Below, in pieces: positions 26,778-35,052 of a stretch of 48,452 nucleotides of DNA (positions within the stretch are counted from its first letter, which is position 1; each line of letters begins with the position of its first letter). The notes beneath the pieces were generated by a model, which did not search any database, had not been told where the DNA came from, and was given only the letters and a program-made list of their open reading frames with translations. The position numbers were made by a program, and so were the translations under genes. The DNA comes from Ignavibacteriales bacterium (GTDB lineage Bacteria > Bacteroidota > Ignavibacteria > UBA10030): NCBI GenBank assembly GCA_016186715.1, contig JACPLA010000022.1, forward strand, positions 1 to 48,452, given 5' to 3'.

Positions 26778-27974
26778 CTTCGATCCCGTAACGATGCTGA
26801 GGTCTTTATCGCCGCGGCCGGAGAGATTGACGATCAGGAGATTCCCTTTCAGCCTGTTCGCTTCCTTGATCACATAAGCGATCGCATGGGCTGATTCCAG
26901 GGCCGGAAGAATTCCTTCAAGCCTGGACATCACGTTGAAGGCGTCCAGTGCTTCGTCATCCGTGACGGAGGTGTATTCGACGAGGCCAAGATCTTTGAGA
27001 TGAGAATGCTCGGGGCCGACACCCGGATAGTCGAGCCCTGCCGAAATGGAATGAGCCGGTTGAATTTGCCCGGCCTCATCCTGCAACAGGTACTGGCGCG
27101 AGCCGTGAAGGATTCCCGGGGTTCCCCGGGTCAGTGACGCAGCATGTCGACCTGTGTCAAGTCCCATGCCTGCAGCTTCCACGCCAACCAGCCGCACGTC
27201 TGTTGAGTCAATGAGGAAGGGATAAAAAAGCCCGATTGCGTTACTGCCTCCTCCAACACACGCCACCAGGACATCCGGCAATCTTTTTTCAACCTCCCGG
27301 ATCTGCTCCTTTGCTTCCCTGCCGATGACGGTCTGGAAGTCCCGAACAATGAGCGGATACGGATGCATCCCCACGACTGATCCGATCATGTAGAATGTCA
27401 TGTCGACGTTCGTGATCCAGTCGCGAATGGCTTCGCTCGTCGCATCCTTCAGGGTCTTGCTCCCGGAAGCAACGGGAACGACCTCGGCTCCCATGAGTTT
27501 CATTTTTGCCACGTTGGGGGCCTGGCGGGAAATGTCCTCCTCCCCCATATAGATAACACACTCAAGTCCGAACAACGAGCAGACGGTCGCCGCCGCAACA
27601 CCGTGTTGACCGGCGCCTGTTTCCGCGACAATCCGCCGCTTGCCCAGCCTACGGGCGAGGAGGGCCTGGCCGATCGTGTTATTGATCTTATGGGCTCCTG
27701 TATGACAGAGGTCCTCTCTTTTGAAGTAGATCCTGGGGCCCCGGAGGTGCTCAGTAAGCCGTTGGGCTAAATAGAGAGGGGTTGGTCTTCCCACATAATG
27801 GCGTAGGTAGTACCCGAATTCTTTCTCGAATTCGGGATCGCTGCGAATCGCCTGATACTCTCCGGCCAAATTCTCCGCTGCGGCCATGAGCGTTTCGGGA
27901 ATAAATCTGCGTCGCTCATTCGTCCGGCTCGACTTCGCTGTAAGAAAGAGGTATGTTTTTCGCCCGGGCGACAA
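26769..27974 (-). CDS. trpB: Tryptophan synthase beta subunit (N-terminus damaged)
   Basis: The PLP enzyme that joins indole and serine. [33 protein letters not shown] (Schiff-base Lys in HKINN), [22 protein letters not shown] (phosphate loop) and NLSGRGDKD are intact. The track start (TTG 27974) gives 401 aa, but the first 20-odd residues are out-of-frame trpF sequence. The natural start should be the ATGA overlapping the trpF stop at about 27915, which reads MSDADLFPK in another frame; the expected GYFGxFGGR segment before FIPETL is absent. A small deletion at the junction is likely. No trpA follows; a convergent glycosyltransferase gene overlaps the 3' end. Confidence 0.85.
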   Translation of the reverse strand: MSPGRKTYLFLTAKSSRTNERRRFIPETLMAAAENLAGEYQAIRSDPEFEKEFGYYLRHYVGRPTPLYLAQRLTEHLRGPRIYFKREDLCHTGAHKINNTIGQALLARRLGKRRIVAETGAGQHGVAAATVCSLFGLECVIYMGEEDISRQAPNVAKMKLMGAEVVPVASGSKTLKDATSEAIRDWITNVDMTFYMIGSVVGMHPYPLIVRDFQTVIGREAKEQIREVEKRLPDVLVACVGGGSNAIGLFYPFLIDSTDVRLVGVEAAGMGLDTGRHAASLTRGTPGILHGSRQYLLQDEAGQIQPAHSISAGLDYPGVGPEHSHLKDLGLVEYTSVTDDEALDAFNVMSRLEGILPALESAHAIAYVIKEANRLKGNLLIVNLSGRGDKDLSIVTGSKSF

Positions 27975-28569
27975 AATCGCGGACTTTCTGGTGATCCTTT
28001 TTGCCCGGTTCGATTTCCACCCCGCTGCTCACATCGACCCCATAGGGTTGAACGAAGCGTACAGCTGCTTCGATATTCTGAGGCGTCAATCCGCCTGACA
28101 GGATAATCCGGCCATATTCTTTGGCCCGCACCGCAATATTCCAGTCGAAGGTCCTTCCTGTTCCGCCGAATTTTGCTTCTGAATGCGTATCCAGGAGGAA
28201 GGCATCCACGATGTAGTTTCGCATCACCTCAACATCGAAATCCGGTTTTATTCGAAAAACCTTGATGACGCTGGTCTCAAAGCCCACGAGGTCATCGGCG
28301 CCCTCATTACCCGTCAACTGGACGGCGCTGAGGTTGACCTTCGAAACAACTTCGTGAATATATTTCGGCTCAGCATGCACAAAAACGCCTACTTTCGAAA
28401 CATGATCGGGAAGCTGCGTAACGATCTGGGCAGCGACTTTCGGAGAGATGTATCGGTCGCTTGGTTCATAAAACACAAATCCCACCGCGTCCGCCTTGCA
28501 GCGGACTGCATGCATTGCGTCTTCGAGATTGGTGATGCCACAAATCTTGACAAAAAGATCCTGCTGCAT
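27916..28569 (-). CDS. trpF: Phosphoribosylanthranilate isomerase
   Basis: A 217-residue TIM-barrel enzyme converting phosphoribosylanthranilate to Cd[15 protein letters not shown] has the catalytic Cys (about residue 7-8), [39 protein letters not shown] (catalytic Asp) and [10 protein letters not shown] followed by VDVSSGVE are all family motifs. I start at ATG 28569; the extra 18 track residues show no conservation. A gap of about 120 nt separates it from trpC, and its stop overlaps the presumed trpB ATG. Confidence 0.93.
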   Translation of the reverse strand: MQQDLFVKICGITNLEDAMHAVRCKADAVGFVFYEPSDRYISPKVAAQIVTQLPDHVSKVGVFVHAEPKYIHEVVSKVNLSAVQLTGNEGADDLVGFETSVIKVFRIKPDFDVEVMRNYIVDAFLLDTHSEAKFGGTGRTFDWNIAVRAKEYGRIILSGGLTPQNIEAAVRFVQPYGVDVSSGVEIEPGKKDHQKVRDFVARAKNIPLSYSEVEPDE

Positions 28570-28688
28570 ATCAGAATGAATGAGTGATTTTATGCACGCG
28601 GTGAATTTTCTGCACCAAATCACAAGAAAATTCCAAAACCCAAATGCACAATGCTTTCAACCGGCGTAATTCCCATCACGCTTGGAAC

Positions 28689-29492
28689 CTATTGCGAAAA
28701 TCCAGTCTTGCGTAGTGTCACCGAGTGAATTCCCCGCAACGTTGCCACCCGGTCCTTGCTCTCAACGAGTGCTTCCCCGATAAGAACGGCGTCAAATTTG
28801 ACTTCCATAAGGAGACGAACCTCCTCGCCGCCTTTGATGCCGCTTTCACTCACGGCAATCGCCCGGGGATGGAGCAGAGGGCGAAGCTGAAACGATTGAT
28901 CCAGTGATACCGAAAAGTCCTCCAAGTCGCGGTTGTTTATCCCGATGATGGATGCCCCCAAGCTGTTCGCGTCTTCGACCTCGTGCCGGGTATGGACTTC
29001 CACCATCACGGCCATCCCAAGCGACTTTCCCAAGTCGTGCAATCGTCGCAGAAGTTCGGGAGGAAGGATTCTTACGATGAGCAGAATAGCGTCCGCACCG
29101 AGAATCCGCGATTCGTATACCTGTGCTTCGTCGATGATGAAATCTTTTCGCAACGCAGGCAGCGGAGATTGCCGGGTAATCTCCTGGAGCACCTCGGGAC
29201 CTCCTTGAAAAAACGCACGATCCGTAAGAACAGATAACGCCGCTGCCCCGCCCGTCTCATACTCTCTGGCAAGTGTCCGGTGGCTCGATTCCGTGTGAAG
29301 GCGGCCCCGGGACGGAGAAGCTTTCTTTATTTCGGCGATCACCGACAGACCGGGGCGACTGAGGGCGCCGGCGAAGTCTTTGGGAGGCGAGCAATCGGCA
29401 GCTTCCTTTTTCAGATCGGCCAGCGGGCGAAGGGACCGAAGCTCTGCCACTTCCCGGCGTTTGTTTTCCAGGATTTTCTGCAGAACGGTCAT
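28689..29492 (-). CDS. trpC: Indole-3-glycerol phosphate synthase
   Basis: A 267-residue TIM barrel. N-terminal LQKILENKRREVAELR, VIAEIKKASPSRG (catalytic Lys), VLTDRAFFQGGPEVL, PALRKDFIIDEAQVYESRILGADAILLIV and IGINNRDLEDFSV followed by VSESGIKGGEEV are standard TrpC motifs. ATG overlaps the CorC-like gene stop by 4 nt (ATGA). The product feeds TrpA/TrpB, but trpA is not in this window. Confidence 0.95.
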   Translation of the reverse strand: MTVLQKILENKRREVAELRSLRPLADLKKEAADCSPPKDFAGALSRPGLSVIAEIKKASPSRGRLHTESSHRTLAREYETGGAAALSVLTDRAFFQGGPEVLQEITRQSPLPALRKDFIIDEAQVYESRILGADAILLIVRILPPELLRRLHDLGKSLGMAVMVEVHTRHEVEDANSLGASIIGINNRDLEDFSVSLDQSFQLRPLLHPRAIAVSESGIKGGEEVRLLMEVKFDAVLIGEALVESKDRVATLRGIHSVTLRKTGFSQ

Positions 29493-30334
29493 GCTCGCTC
29501 TCCCTGTTCCTGGACTCGGGTGAGGGGCGTTACTTTAACCTGCCGGAGGCGTCTTGCCGTTTTGCTCAGAATGGTGAAGGAAAAGCCGATCTGCCTGATG
29601 GTTTCATTGATCTCGGGAAGCTTTCCGGTCACCTTCTGGAGAAAACCGGCAAGAGTTTCATAGTCGGGAAGATCCGGTATCTGGGCATGAAACTGCTCGT
29701 TGAAATCGTGAATGCTGATGTTTGCATCGACGATTGCCGAACCGTCGCTCGCTTGCTCGACCGCCTTCTTCACATCGTCGTATTCGTCATGGATTTCCCC
29801 TACAATCTCCTCGAGGATGTCCTCCATGGTGATGATCCCCTCCGTTCCACCGAATTCGTCAATAACGATGGCCAGATGCACCTTCTTTTGCTGAAATTCG
29901 CGGAGGAGCTGACTGATTTTCTTCGATTCATGCACGAAATAGGCGGGCCGGATAATATCTTGAAGGATAATGAGATCCCTATATTCGAGCAGGCTCAAGA
30001 GGTCTTTGCTGTAGATGATCCCGATGACGTTATCGATGCTCCCATGATAGACCGGAAGTCGGGAATACCCTTCCTCAATGACCGTGTGAAGCAGGACGTC
30101 CCGCGACATTCCAATATCCAACGCAACAATGTCGGGCCTGGGTACCATAATCTCCTTGGCCGTCGTATCCGTGAACTCAAAAATACTGCTTATGAGCTCA
30201 TGTTCAGTCTTGTCCAAAGCCCCGCTTCTCGTGCCCGCTTCCAGAACCTCGCGGAGATCCTCTTCCGAGAGTTTTGTCCTCAACAAACCGCCCTTAACTA
30301 ATAATTTTTTAATGAATTGACCTATGGATTTCAA
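29489..30334 (-). CDS. CBS-pair / CorC-HlyC domain protein
   Basis: A 281-residue soluble protein with the CNNM/CorC layout but without the N-terminal DUF21 membrane domain: tandem CBS domains (about 60-185; KEIMVPRPDIVALD, SRLPVYHGSIDNVIGIIYSKDLL, LAIVIDEFGGTEGIITMEDILEEIVGEI) and a C-terminal transporter-associated domain (about 200-275, IHDFNEQF, DYETLAGFLQKVTGKLPE). The start appears to be TTG at 30334. It lies 9 nt after trpD and overlaps trpC by ATGA, so it is embedded in the trp operon, an unusual site for this family. Proposed roles of relatives concern Mg/Co efflux or membrane stress; nothing links it to tryptophan. Confidence 0.88.
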   Translation of the reverse strand: MKSIGQFIKKLLVKGGLLRTKLSEEDLREVLEAGTRSGALDKTEHELISSIFEFTDTTAKEIMVPRPDIVALDIGMSRDVLLHTVIEEGYSRLPVYHGSIDNVIGIIYSKDLLSLLEYRDLIILQDIIRPAYFVHESKKISQLLREFQQKKVHLAIVIDEFGGTEGIITMEDILEEIVGEIHDEYDDVKKAVEQASDGSAIVDANISIHDFNEQFHAQIPDLPDYETLAGFLQKVTGKLPEINETIRQIGFSFTILSKTARRLRQVKVTPLTRVQEQGERA

Positions 30335-30343
30335 GTTATTTCT

Positions 30344-31354
30344 TTAGCCCCAACTTGCCTGTTTCCAGCTTTCAAACTTCTTCATGGCACGTCCGGATCG
30401 CACAGCCTCCCAGGCCATGGCAACACCTTCCTCAAGCGAGGATACGTTGCCGCCGACGAGCAAAGCTGCTCCCGCGTTGTAGACCGAAATTCCTGTGGGA
30501 GCAGCGTCCTTGCCTTTCAAGATGCTCATAATGATCGCCGCATTCTCTGCAGCATCGCCTCCCATGAATTCATGTCTTTCTGCTTTTCTAAAACCATAAT
30601 CCTTCGCATCGATCTCATACGTTGTGATTTTGCCGTCTTTGAGCTCACTCACATGACTTACTCCCAAAGTAGACATCTCATCCAAACCTCCTTCACCATG
30701 AAGCACCATCGCATGCTCGGACCCCAGGGCGTTGAGAACTTGCGCCAATGGTTCTGTCAATTCCCTCCGATACACACCAAGGACTTGCCTCTTTGCCCCG
30801 GCAGGATTCGCAAGAGGTCCGAGGATATTAAACAGCGTGCGCACTCCAAGTTCTTTTCGTACCGCTGCCGCGTGCTTCATCGCCTTGTGGAGCAACGGAG
30901 CATAGAGAAACGTTATCCCGACATCGTCAAGAATTGAAGAAACCCGTTCCGGCGGATTTTCAATCTGAATACCCAATGCCTGGAGGACATCGGCGCTTCC
31001 GCAGCTGCTGGAAACAGCCCGATTCCCGTGCTTTGCTACCGGGACTCCTGCCGCGCTCGCGATAATTGCTGCCGCAGTCGAAATGTTGAACGTCCCGGCC
31101 CCGTCTCCCCCTGTACCACACGTGTCAACGACGTTCTTTCTCTTTGTCGTGACCCGGACAGCCCTCTCCCGCAGAGAAAGGGCACACCCTGTGATTTCCT
31201 CGACGGTTTCACCCTTTGCACTTAACCCCATGAGGAACCCGCCGATCAGCACATCGCTGACTCCCCCCTCCATGATTTCATTCATGGACTGATGGGCTTC
31301 TTCCTTTGTCAGGTCTTTCCGCTGGGAAAGCTTTGCTATTGCCGCCCGTATCAT
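30344..31354 (-). CDS. trpD: Anthranilate phosphoribosyltransferase
   Basis: A 336-residue enzyme transferring phosphoribose from PRPP to anthranilate. DTCGTGGDGAGTFNIST (PRPP/anthranilate site, about 78-94), KHGNRAVSSSCGSADVLQALG, ILGPLANPAG and VLHGEGGLDEMS are the expected motifs, with full length. It opens the trp cluster; only 40 nt separate it from the M48 protease stop. No leader peptide rich in Trp codons and no attenuator is visible upstream. trpE and trpG are absent here. Confidence 0.95.
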   Translation of the reverse strand: MIRAAIAKLSQRKDLTKEEAHQSMNEIMEGGVSDVLIGGFLMGLSAKGETVEEITGCALSLRERAVRVTTKRKNVVDTCGTGGDGAGTFNISTAAAIIASAAGVPVAKHGNRAVSSSCGSADVLQALGIQIENPPERVSSILDDVGITFLYAPLLHKAMKHAAAVRKELGVRTLFNILGPLANPAGAKRQVLGVYRRELTEPLAQVLNALGSEHAMVLHGEGGLDEMSTLGVSHVSELKDGKITTYEIDAKDYGFRKAERHEFMGGDAAENAAIIMSILKGKDAAPTGISVYNAGAALLVGGNVSSLEEGVAMAWEAVRSGRAMKKFESWKQASWG

Positions 31355-31394
31355 GGTAAAAAGTATTGGAAAGGGATCGAAGAAGCAACGACCC

Positions 31395-32210
31395 TTACGG
31401 AAGGGTTTTTATGAGCTCCTGATATCTCTTCGAAAAGAGATTTGCCTCGTTTGCCTCCGGATTGCCGATTTCTTTCATGATTCTCTCAACATTGTCGATA
31501 CGGTCTTGCGGGAGAGGATGAGTCGAAAGCAATCGCTGAAGCGTACCGCCTCCGCGGCCGGAAGCGCCGGAGACTTTTTCGAAGAAATAACGAATCGCCC
31601 CCGGGTAATACTCCGTGGATTGCAGATATCGTATCGCATAGGTATCCGATTCCGTTTCATCAGATCTGCTGTTCACGAGCAATCCAAGCCCGCCAAAGAG
31701 ATTTCCGGCGATCTGAGAGAGCTGGGGCGGATTCTCTCCCAAGGCGATCGATAATACGACCTGGACTCCCAGGGCACTGCTCATGCGTCGTGTTGCGTGC
31801 CTCCGTTCCGCGTGCGCAATTTCATGCCCGATCACTCCGGCGAGAGCCGCTTCGTTGTCAAGAAACCGAATGAGACCTGTATAGACATAGATATATCCGC
31901 CCGGCGTACAAAAGGCATTGACGGTGCTGTCATCGTGGATGATCTCAAACTGATAGGCGTATTTCCCCTTTTTTGTCACTGCCGGGGACCGCAGCACCTT
32001 GTTCCCAATCCCTTCGACATACGCTTTGATGTCAGGCCGATCCTTGAGAATGGGATACTCCTGGGGATTTTTCCGAATTTCTTCGTCAATTTGCCGTCCC
32101 AATTCTATGTCCTTTGAGTCGGGAAAGAGATTCACCCCGAGCGCGCCAATGCAACTCAAGGCAAGAAAAGACATAGAAACAAAACACACGAAAGTGTGAG
32201 CGCGTTTCAT
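31395..32210 (-). CDS. M48-family metalloprotease, secreted
   Basis: A 271-residue protein. N-terminal signal-like MKRAHTFVCFVSMSFLALSCIG (residues 1-22) may be a lipoprotein signal with Cys at about 20, although the residue at -3 is atypical. The peptidase domain has zinc motif VIGHEIAHAERRH (HExxH, about 145) and a downstream SRSDETESDTYAIRYL with the third ligand Glu. Such proteins (BepA/LoiP-like) act in periplasmic quality control. Two ATGs are near; I choose 32210, 6 nt after GAGGAG, over 32216, which abuts the SD. It lies 10 nt after truA and 40 nt before trpD. Confidence 0.9.
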   Translation of the reverse strand: MKRAHTFVCFVSMSFLALSCIGALGVNLFPDSKDIELGRQIDEEIRKNPQEYPILKDRPDIKAYVEGIGNKVLRSPAVTKKGKYAYQFEIIHDDSTVNAFCTPGGYIYVYTGLIRFLDNEAALAGVIGHEIAHAERRHATRRMSSALGVQVVLSIALGENPPQLSQIAGNLFGGLGLLVNSRSDETESDTYAIRYLQSTEYYPGAIRYFFEKVSGASGRGGGTLQRLLSTHPLPQDRIDNVERIMKEIGNPEANEANLFSKRYQELIKTLP

Positions 32211-32220
32211 GTTCATCTCC

Positions 32221-32949
32221 TCAATAGAGTACCTCTTCCAGTACCAAACCTTGCGCAGGTGCACTCATTCCCGCCTGGGTGCGGTCCCGCGACTCCATGA
32301 TGACCGGGAAGTCACCCACACCCCGGTATCCGCGACCGATTTCGACCATAGTTCCCACCAGGGCACGAACCATTCCATGAAGAAACCTGTTCCCCACGAT
32401 CTCAAAAGTCACATCGTCTCCGTTTCTTACCCATCGCGATGTCTGAATGACACATCGGTAGTGATCTACATTTGATTCCACTTTGCAGAAGGCCTGGAAA
32501 TCGTGTTCGCCAACAATCGCATCCGCGCATCGCTGCATTGCGGCAAGGTCCAGAGGATGACCCACGAACCACCGTTGTTTCCGGTTGAGCGCAACGGGGG
32601 CCTGCGAAACATAGTAACAGTACCGCCTCCCTTTGGCCGAGTAGCGTGCATGGAACGCCTCATCCACGTCATCCACCCACCTTACGACGACGTCCTCAGG
32701 CAACAGGCCGTTGAGACCCCGGTACAGTTCACGGGGTTTCATGACTGCGTTTGTCTTGAAGTGCGCAACCTGTCCTCTGGCGTGGACTCCTGAATCAGTT
32801 CTGCCGGCACCGGTCACTCTGACTGATTCCTGCAGCAAATCACTCAATGCCTGTTCCAGAATTCCCTGAACGGAGCGCCCATTCGTCTGGTACTGCCACC
32901 CCACGAAGTCTGTGCCGTCATATTCCAACAATAGCTTCACAGTTCTCAT
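32221..32949 (-). CDS. truA: tRNA pseudouridine(38-40) synthase
   Basis: A 242-residue enzyme modifying the anticodon stem-loop. MRTVKLLLEYDGTDFVGWQYQ, catalytic Asp in GAGRTDSGVHARGQVAHF (about residue 52), SAKGRRYCYYV, and FLHGMVRALVGTMVEIGRG are TruA motifs. ATG at 32949 is chosen over GTG at 32970, since the latter lies inside the terminator hairpin. Only about 5 nt lie between the terminator T-run and this ATG, leaving no space for a Shine-Dalgarno site. Confidence 0.94.
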   Translation of the reverse strand: MRTVKLLLEYDGTDFVGWQYQTNGRSVQGILEQALSDLLQESVRVTGAGRTDSGVHARGQVAHFKTNAVMKPRELYRGLNGLLPEDVVVRWVDDVDEAFHARYSAKGRRYCYYVSQAPVALNRKQRWFVGHPLDLAAMQRCADAIVGEHDFQAFCKVESNVDHYRCVIQTSRWVRNGDDVTFEIVGNRFLHGMVRALVGTMVEIGRGYRGVGDFPVIMESRDRTQAGMSAPAQGLVLEEVLY

Positions 32950-32954
32950 AGAAC

Positions 32955-32978
32955 AAAAAATCCCGCTCACCGGCGGGA
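32955..32978 (-). terminator. Rho-independent terminator upstream of truA
   Basis: On the minus strand TCCCGC-cggtga-GCGGGA is followed by TTTTTT. It terminates the secreted hypothetical gene (stop about 28 nt before) and abuts the truA start codon. Confidence 0.8.
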
Positions 32979-33006
32979 CGCTGATTGGTCACTCCGGCGA
33001 GTAACC

Positions 33007-33729
33007 CTAAAATTCCCTTGTCAAAGTGAATCCGAGCCCGTGAGGAGCGGCCATGGTTCCCTGGACATGCGCCCCGAGGCGCCAAGCCCCATCGGCTTCG
33101 GCATCCTTGTTGTACCGTGCGGCGGAACGCCATGCGGAGAATGCAGAAATGATCCTGTTAACAACGAGGGCCCCAACGACAAACCTGGAATTCTGAAACA
33201 TCTGATCGCTTTTGATTCTGAGAGACCGGTAACGAATCCGGTTGGATTCCTCGTCCCACGACCAGGAAAACCCGCTCTCCAAATAGAGGAGAGCAAATTC
33301 CCTGTTCTTCAGCTTTGCCTGGTTATAGTCATCGGTCGTCATAAAGTTTCCCACGTTGACGCCGAATTGTTCATCTTTACCGTCAAAGTCCGCATCCGAG
33401 TGTTGGCCGGCGTATGTTCTCGCGTCATCACGAATCCACTCGCCCTGCCAGACAAAGGCGCCGTACGTCAGCCAGAGGGCGGCATCTGCACCCATGAAAT
33501 ACCTTCCCGTCTGAAAATTTCCTGCATACCACTCGCCGCTCCCGGGCAGGATCAGAGAAAGTCCGATCGCCAGAAGGACAGATCGTGATCGCCGTTCGGC
33601 CTGCGGGTCCGCCATCGTCACGGCCCGGTCAGAAACCGCATCCCCCCCGCGTGTGGCAGTTCTCCATTGGGCCGATGTAACACCCACGTACGCTACGAGC
33701 AGGAGAACAAGAACGAGAAACCTTACCAT
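33007..33729 (-). CDS. Secreted hypothetical protein with a membrane-like core
   Basis: A 240-residue protein with a clear signal peptide (MVRFLVLVLLLVAYVGVTSAQ). SVLLAIGLSLILPGSGEWYAGNFQTGRYFMGADAALWLTYGAFVW resembles the 'LPG.GQ.Y.G' segment of DUF5683-type proteins; it may be two short hydrophobic helices. DADFDGKDEQFGVNVGNF is acidic; the C-terminus ends in an aromatic residue (LTREF), as in many outer-membrane proteins. No known function. The ATG at 33729 overlaps the mtaB stop by 7 nt. The track's 20 extra residues are rejected since they precede the signal peptide. Confidence 0.75.
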   Translation of the reverse strand: MVRFLVLVLLLVAYVGVTSAQWRTATRGGDAVSDRAVTMADPQAERRSRSVLLAIGLSLILPGSGEWYAGNFQTGRYFMGADAALWLTYGAFVWQGEWIRDDARTYAGQHSDADFDGKDEQFGVNVGNFMTTDDYNQAKLKNREFALLYLESGFSWSWDEESNRIRYRSLRIKSDQMFQNSRFVVGALVVNRIISAFSAWRSAARYNKDAEADGAWRLGAHVQGTMAAPHGLGFTLTREF

Positions 33730-34997
33730 GGAACCGTTGCTTCTTTCTTTTTGGAGGATGCAAACGAGGAGCACACCGTTCCAAAGCATCCGTCGTCAGA
33801 GACATCCTCAATCTTCACCGGAAGAATGTTATTCTCCAACCTGTTCGGTGAAGAGACGCTGACCCGAAGATATTCATTCGAAAGCCCTGTTTCAAGGCCG
33901 TCGTCCGCTCCCGATTCAAACAGGACGTCTACGATGCTGCCTACAAATCCCTCAGAGAATGCCCTCCGTTTCCTGGCGCTGAGAATTCTCAGTTGTTCAC
34001 TCCTCTGCGCCCGCATACCGGGCTCAACCTTGTCCATGAAATCATTGGCAGGCGTATTGGGCCGCTCCGAAAAAGTGAACACGTGAAGATACGACACGGG
34101 CTGATCAACCAGAAACCGGTACGTCTCTTGAAAGAAGGTGTACGTTTCACCGGGAAATCCAACAATGACATCCGAGCCAATGCCGGCTTTCGGAAACAGG
34201 GACTTGATTCGATCGAGGCGGTCGGCGTACCATTCGCGCCGATACCGCCGGCGCATTCCTCGCAGGATCGGATCCGATCCTGACTGCAGGGGAATGTGAA
34301 AATGCTTGCAAAGTTTTGCAGACCCCAGCCAGAAATCTATCAGTTCATCCGAGAGCAAGTTCGGCTCGATCGAACTTACGCGGATCCGCTCCAGCCCATC
34401 AATGGTTTCAAGCTGCTGCAGGAGCGCGAGAAGCGAACTGCCAAGGTGTTTTCCGTAGTCCCCGACATTCACACCCGTCAACACAATTTCTTTGTATCCC
34501 TGCCCAACGAGACACGCGGCATCGTTGAGGAGAACCGGGGGGCTTACGCTGCGACTTCTTCCGCGCGCAAGGGGGATCGTACAAAACGACATGGCGTTAT
34601 GAAACGTATCGACCTCTTTGATCGGCGTTACGGCGGTTCGGGCCCGTTCCTTCTTGACCCAATCAGCGTGCTGGAACACATCAAATTTCTCTTTCGTCCC
34701 GAGGACCAGATCGACGCCGGGGATTGCCGCCAAGGTTGCGGGCTGCAGCTGTGCATAACATCCGAGGATTACCACGTAGGCGTCCGGCGAATGGCGCAGG
34801 GCGCGGCGAACGAGCTGCCGGCATTCACGGTCGGCACGTTCCGTGACGCTGCAGGTGTTCAAAACGACCACATCGGCGGAATCGTCCAGGCCGACGACGG
34901 TGAAGCCGCGATCCGTGAACTGACGGGCAATCGTTGCCGTCTCGGCAAAATTCAGTTTACACCCGAGGGTATGGACCGCAACACGGCTCATAGACAT
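33723..34997 (-). CDS. mtaB: MtaB-type tRNA methylthiotransferase, radical-SAM motif damaged
   Basis: Members add a methylthio group to t6A37 of tRNA using two 4Fe-4S clusters. The N-terminal UPF0004 domain keeps its three cysteines (TLGCKLN, NTCSVTE, GCYAQLQ). The radical-SAM barrel continues YKEIVLTGVNVGDYG, HIPLQSGSDPILRGM and VIVGFPGET, followed by a TRAM-like tail. However, the segment that should read 'RTR.FLK.QDGC...C.FC' is missing: DTFHNA runs straight to MSFCTIPLARG, leaving only one Cys of CxxxCxxC. About 20 codons appear lost in frame. Start ATG 34997 (34991 is also possible) lies 1 nt after the rpsA terminator. As written it is probably inactive. Confidence 0.85.
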   Translation of the reverse strand: MSMSRVAVHTLGCKLNFAETATIARQFTDRGFTVVGLDDSADVVVLNTCSVTERADRECRQLVRRALRHSPDAYVVILGCYAQLQPATLAAIPGVDLVLGTKEKFDVFQHADWVKKERARTAVTPIKEVDTFHNAMSFCTIPLARGRSRSVSPPVLLNDAACLVGQGYKEIVLTGVNVGDYGKHLGSSLLALLQQLETIDGLERIRVSSIEPNLLSDELIDFWLGSAKLCKHFHIPLQSGSDPILRGMRRRYRREWYADRLDRIKSLFPKAGIGSDVIVGFPGETYTFFQETYRFLVDQPVSYLHVFTFSERPNTPANDFMDKVEPGMRAQRSEQLRILSARKRRAFSEGFVGSIVDVLFESGADDGLETGLSNEYLRVSVSSPNRLENNILPVKIEDVSDDGCFGTVCSSFASSKKKEATVPW

Positions 34998-35033
34998 GAA
35001 AAAGAGTTGCCCAGCCAGACCGAGCAACTCTTT
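34998..35033 (-). terminator. Rho-independent terminator after rpsA
   Basis: aaagagttgc and gcaactcttt form a perfect 10-bp stem with a 13-nt loop, 20 nt after the rpsA stop. The minus-strand T-run ends TTTTTC directly against the mtaB ATG. Confidence 0.92.
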
Positions 35034-35052
35034 GGAATGTGGATCTTCCTCA

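Noticed and set aside
31355-31394. Trp attenuator or leader peptide before trpD
   Set aside because: Only 40 nt are available; no Trp codon run and no alternative hairpins.
31389-31411. acccttacggaagggttttt as a plus-strand terminator
   Set aside because: The stem is 6 bp, overlaps the M48 stop codon, and no plus-strand gene ends here.
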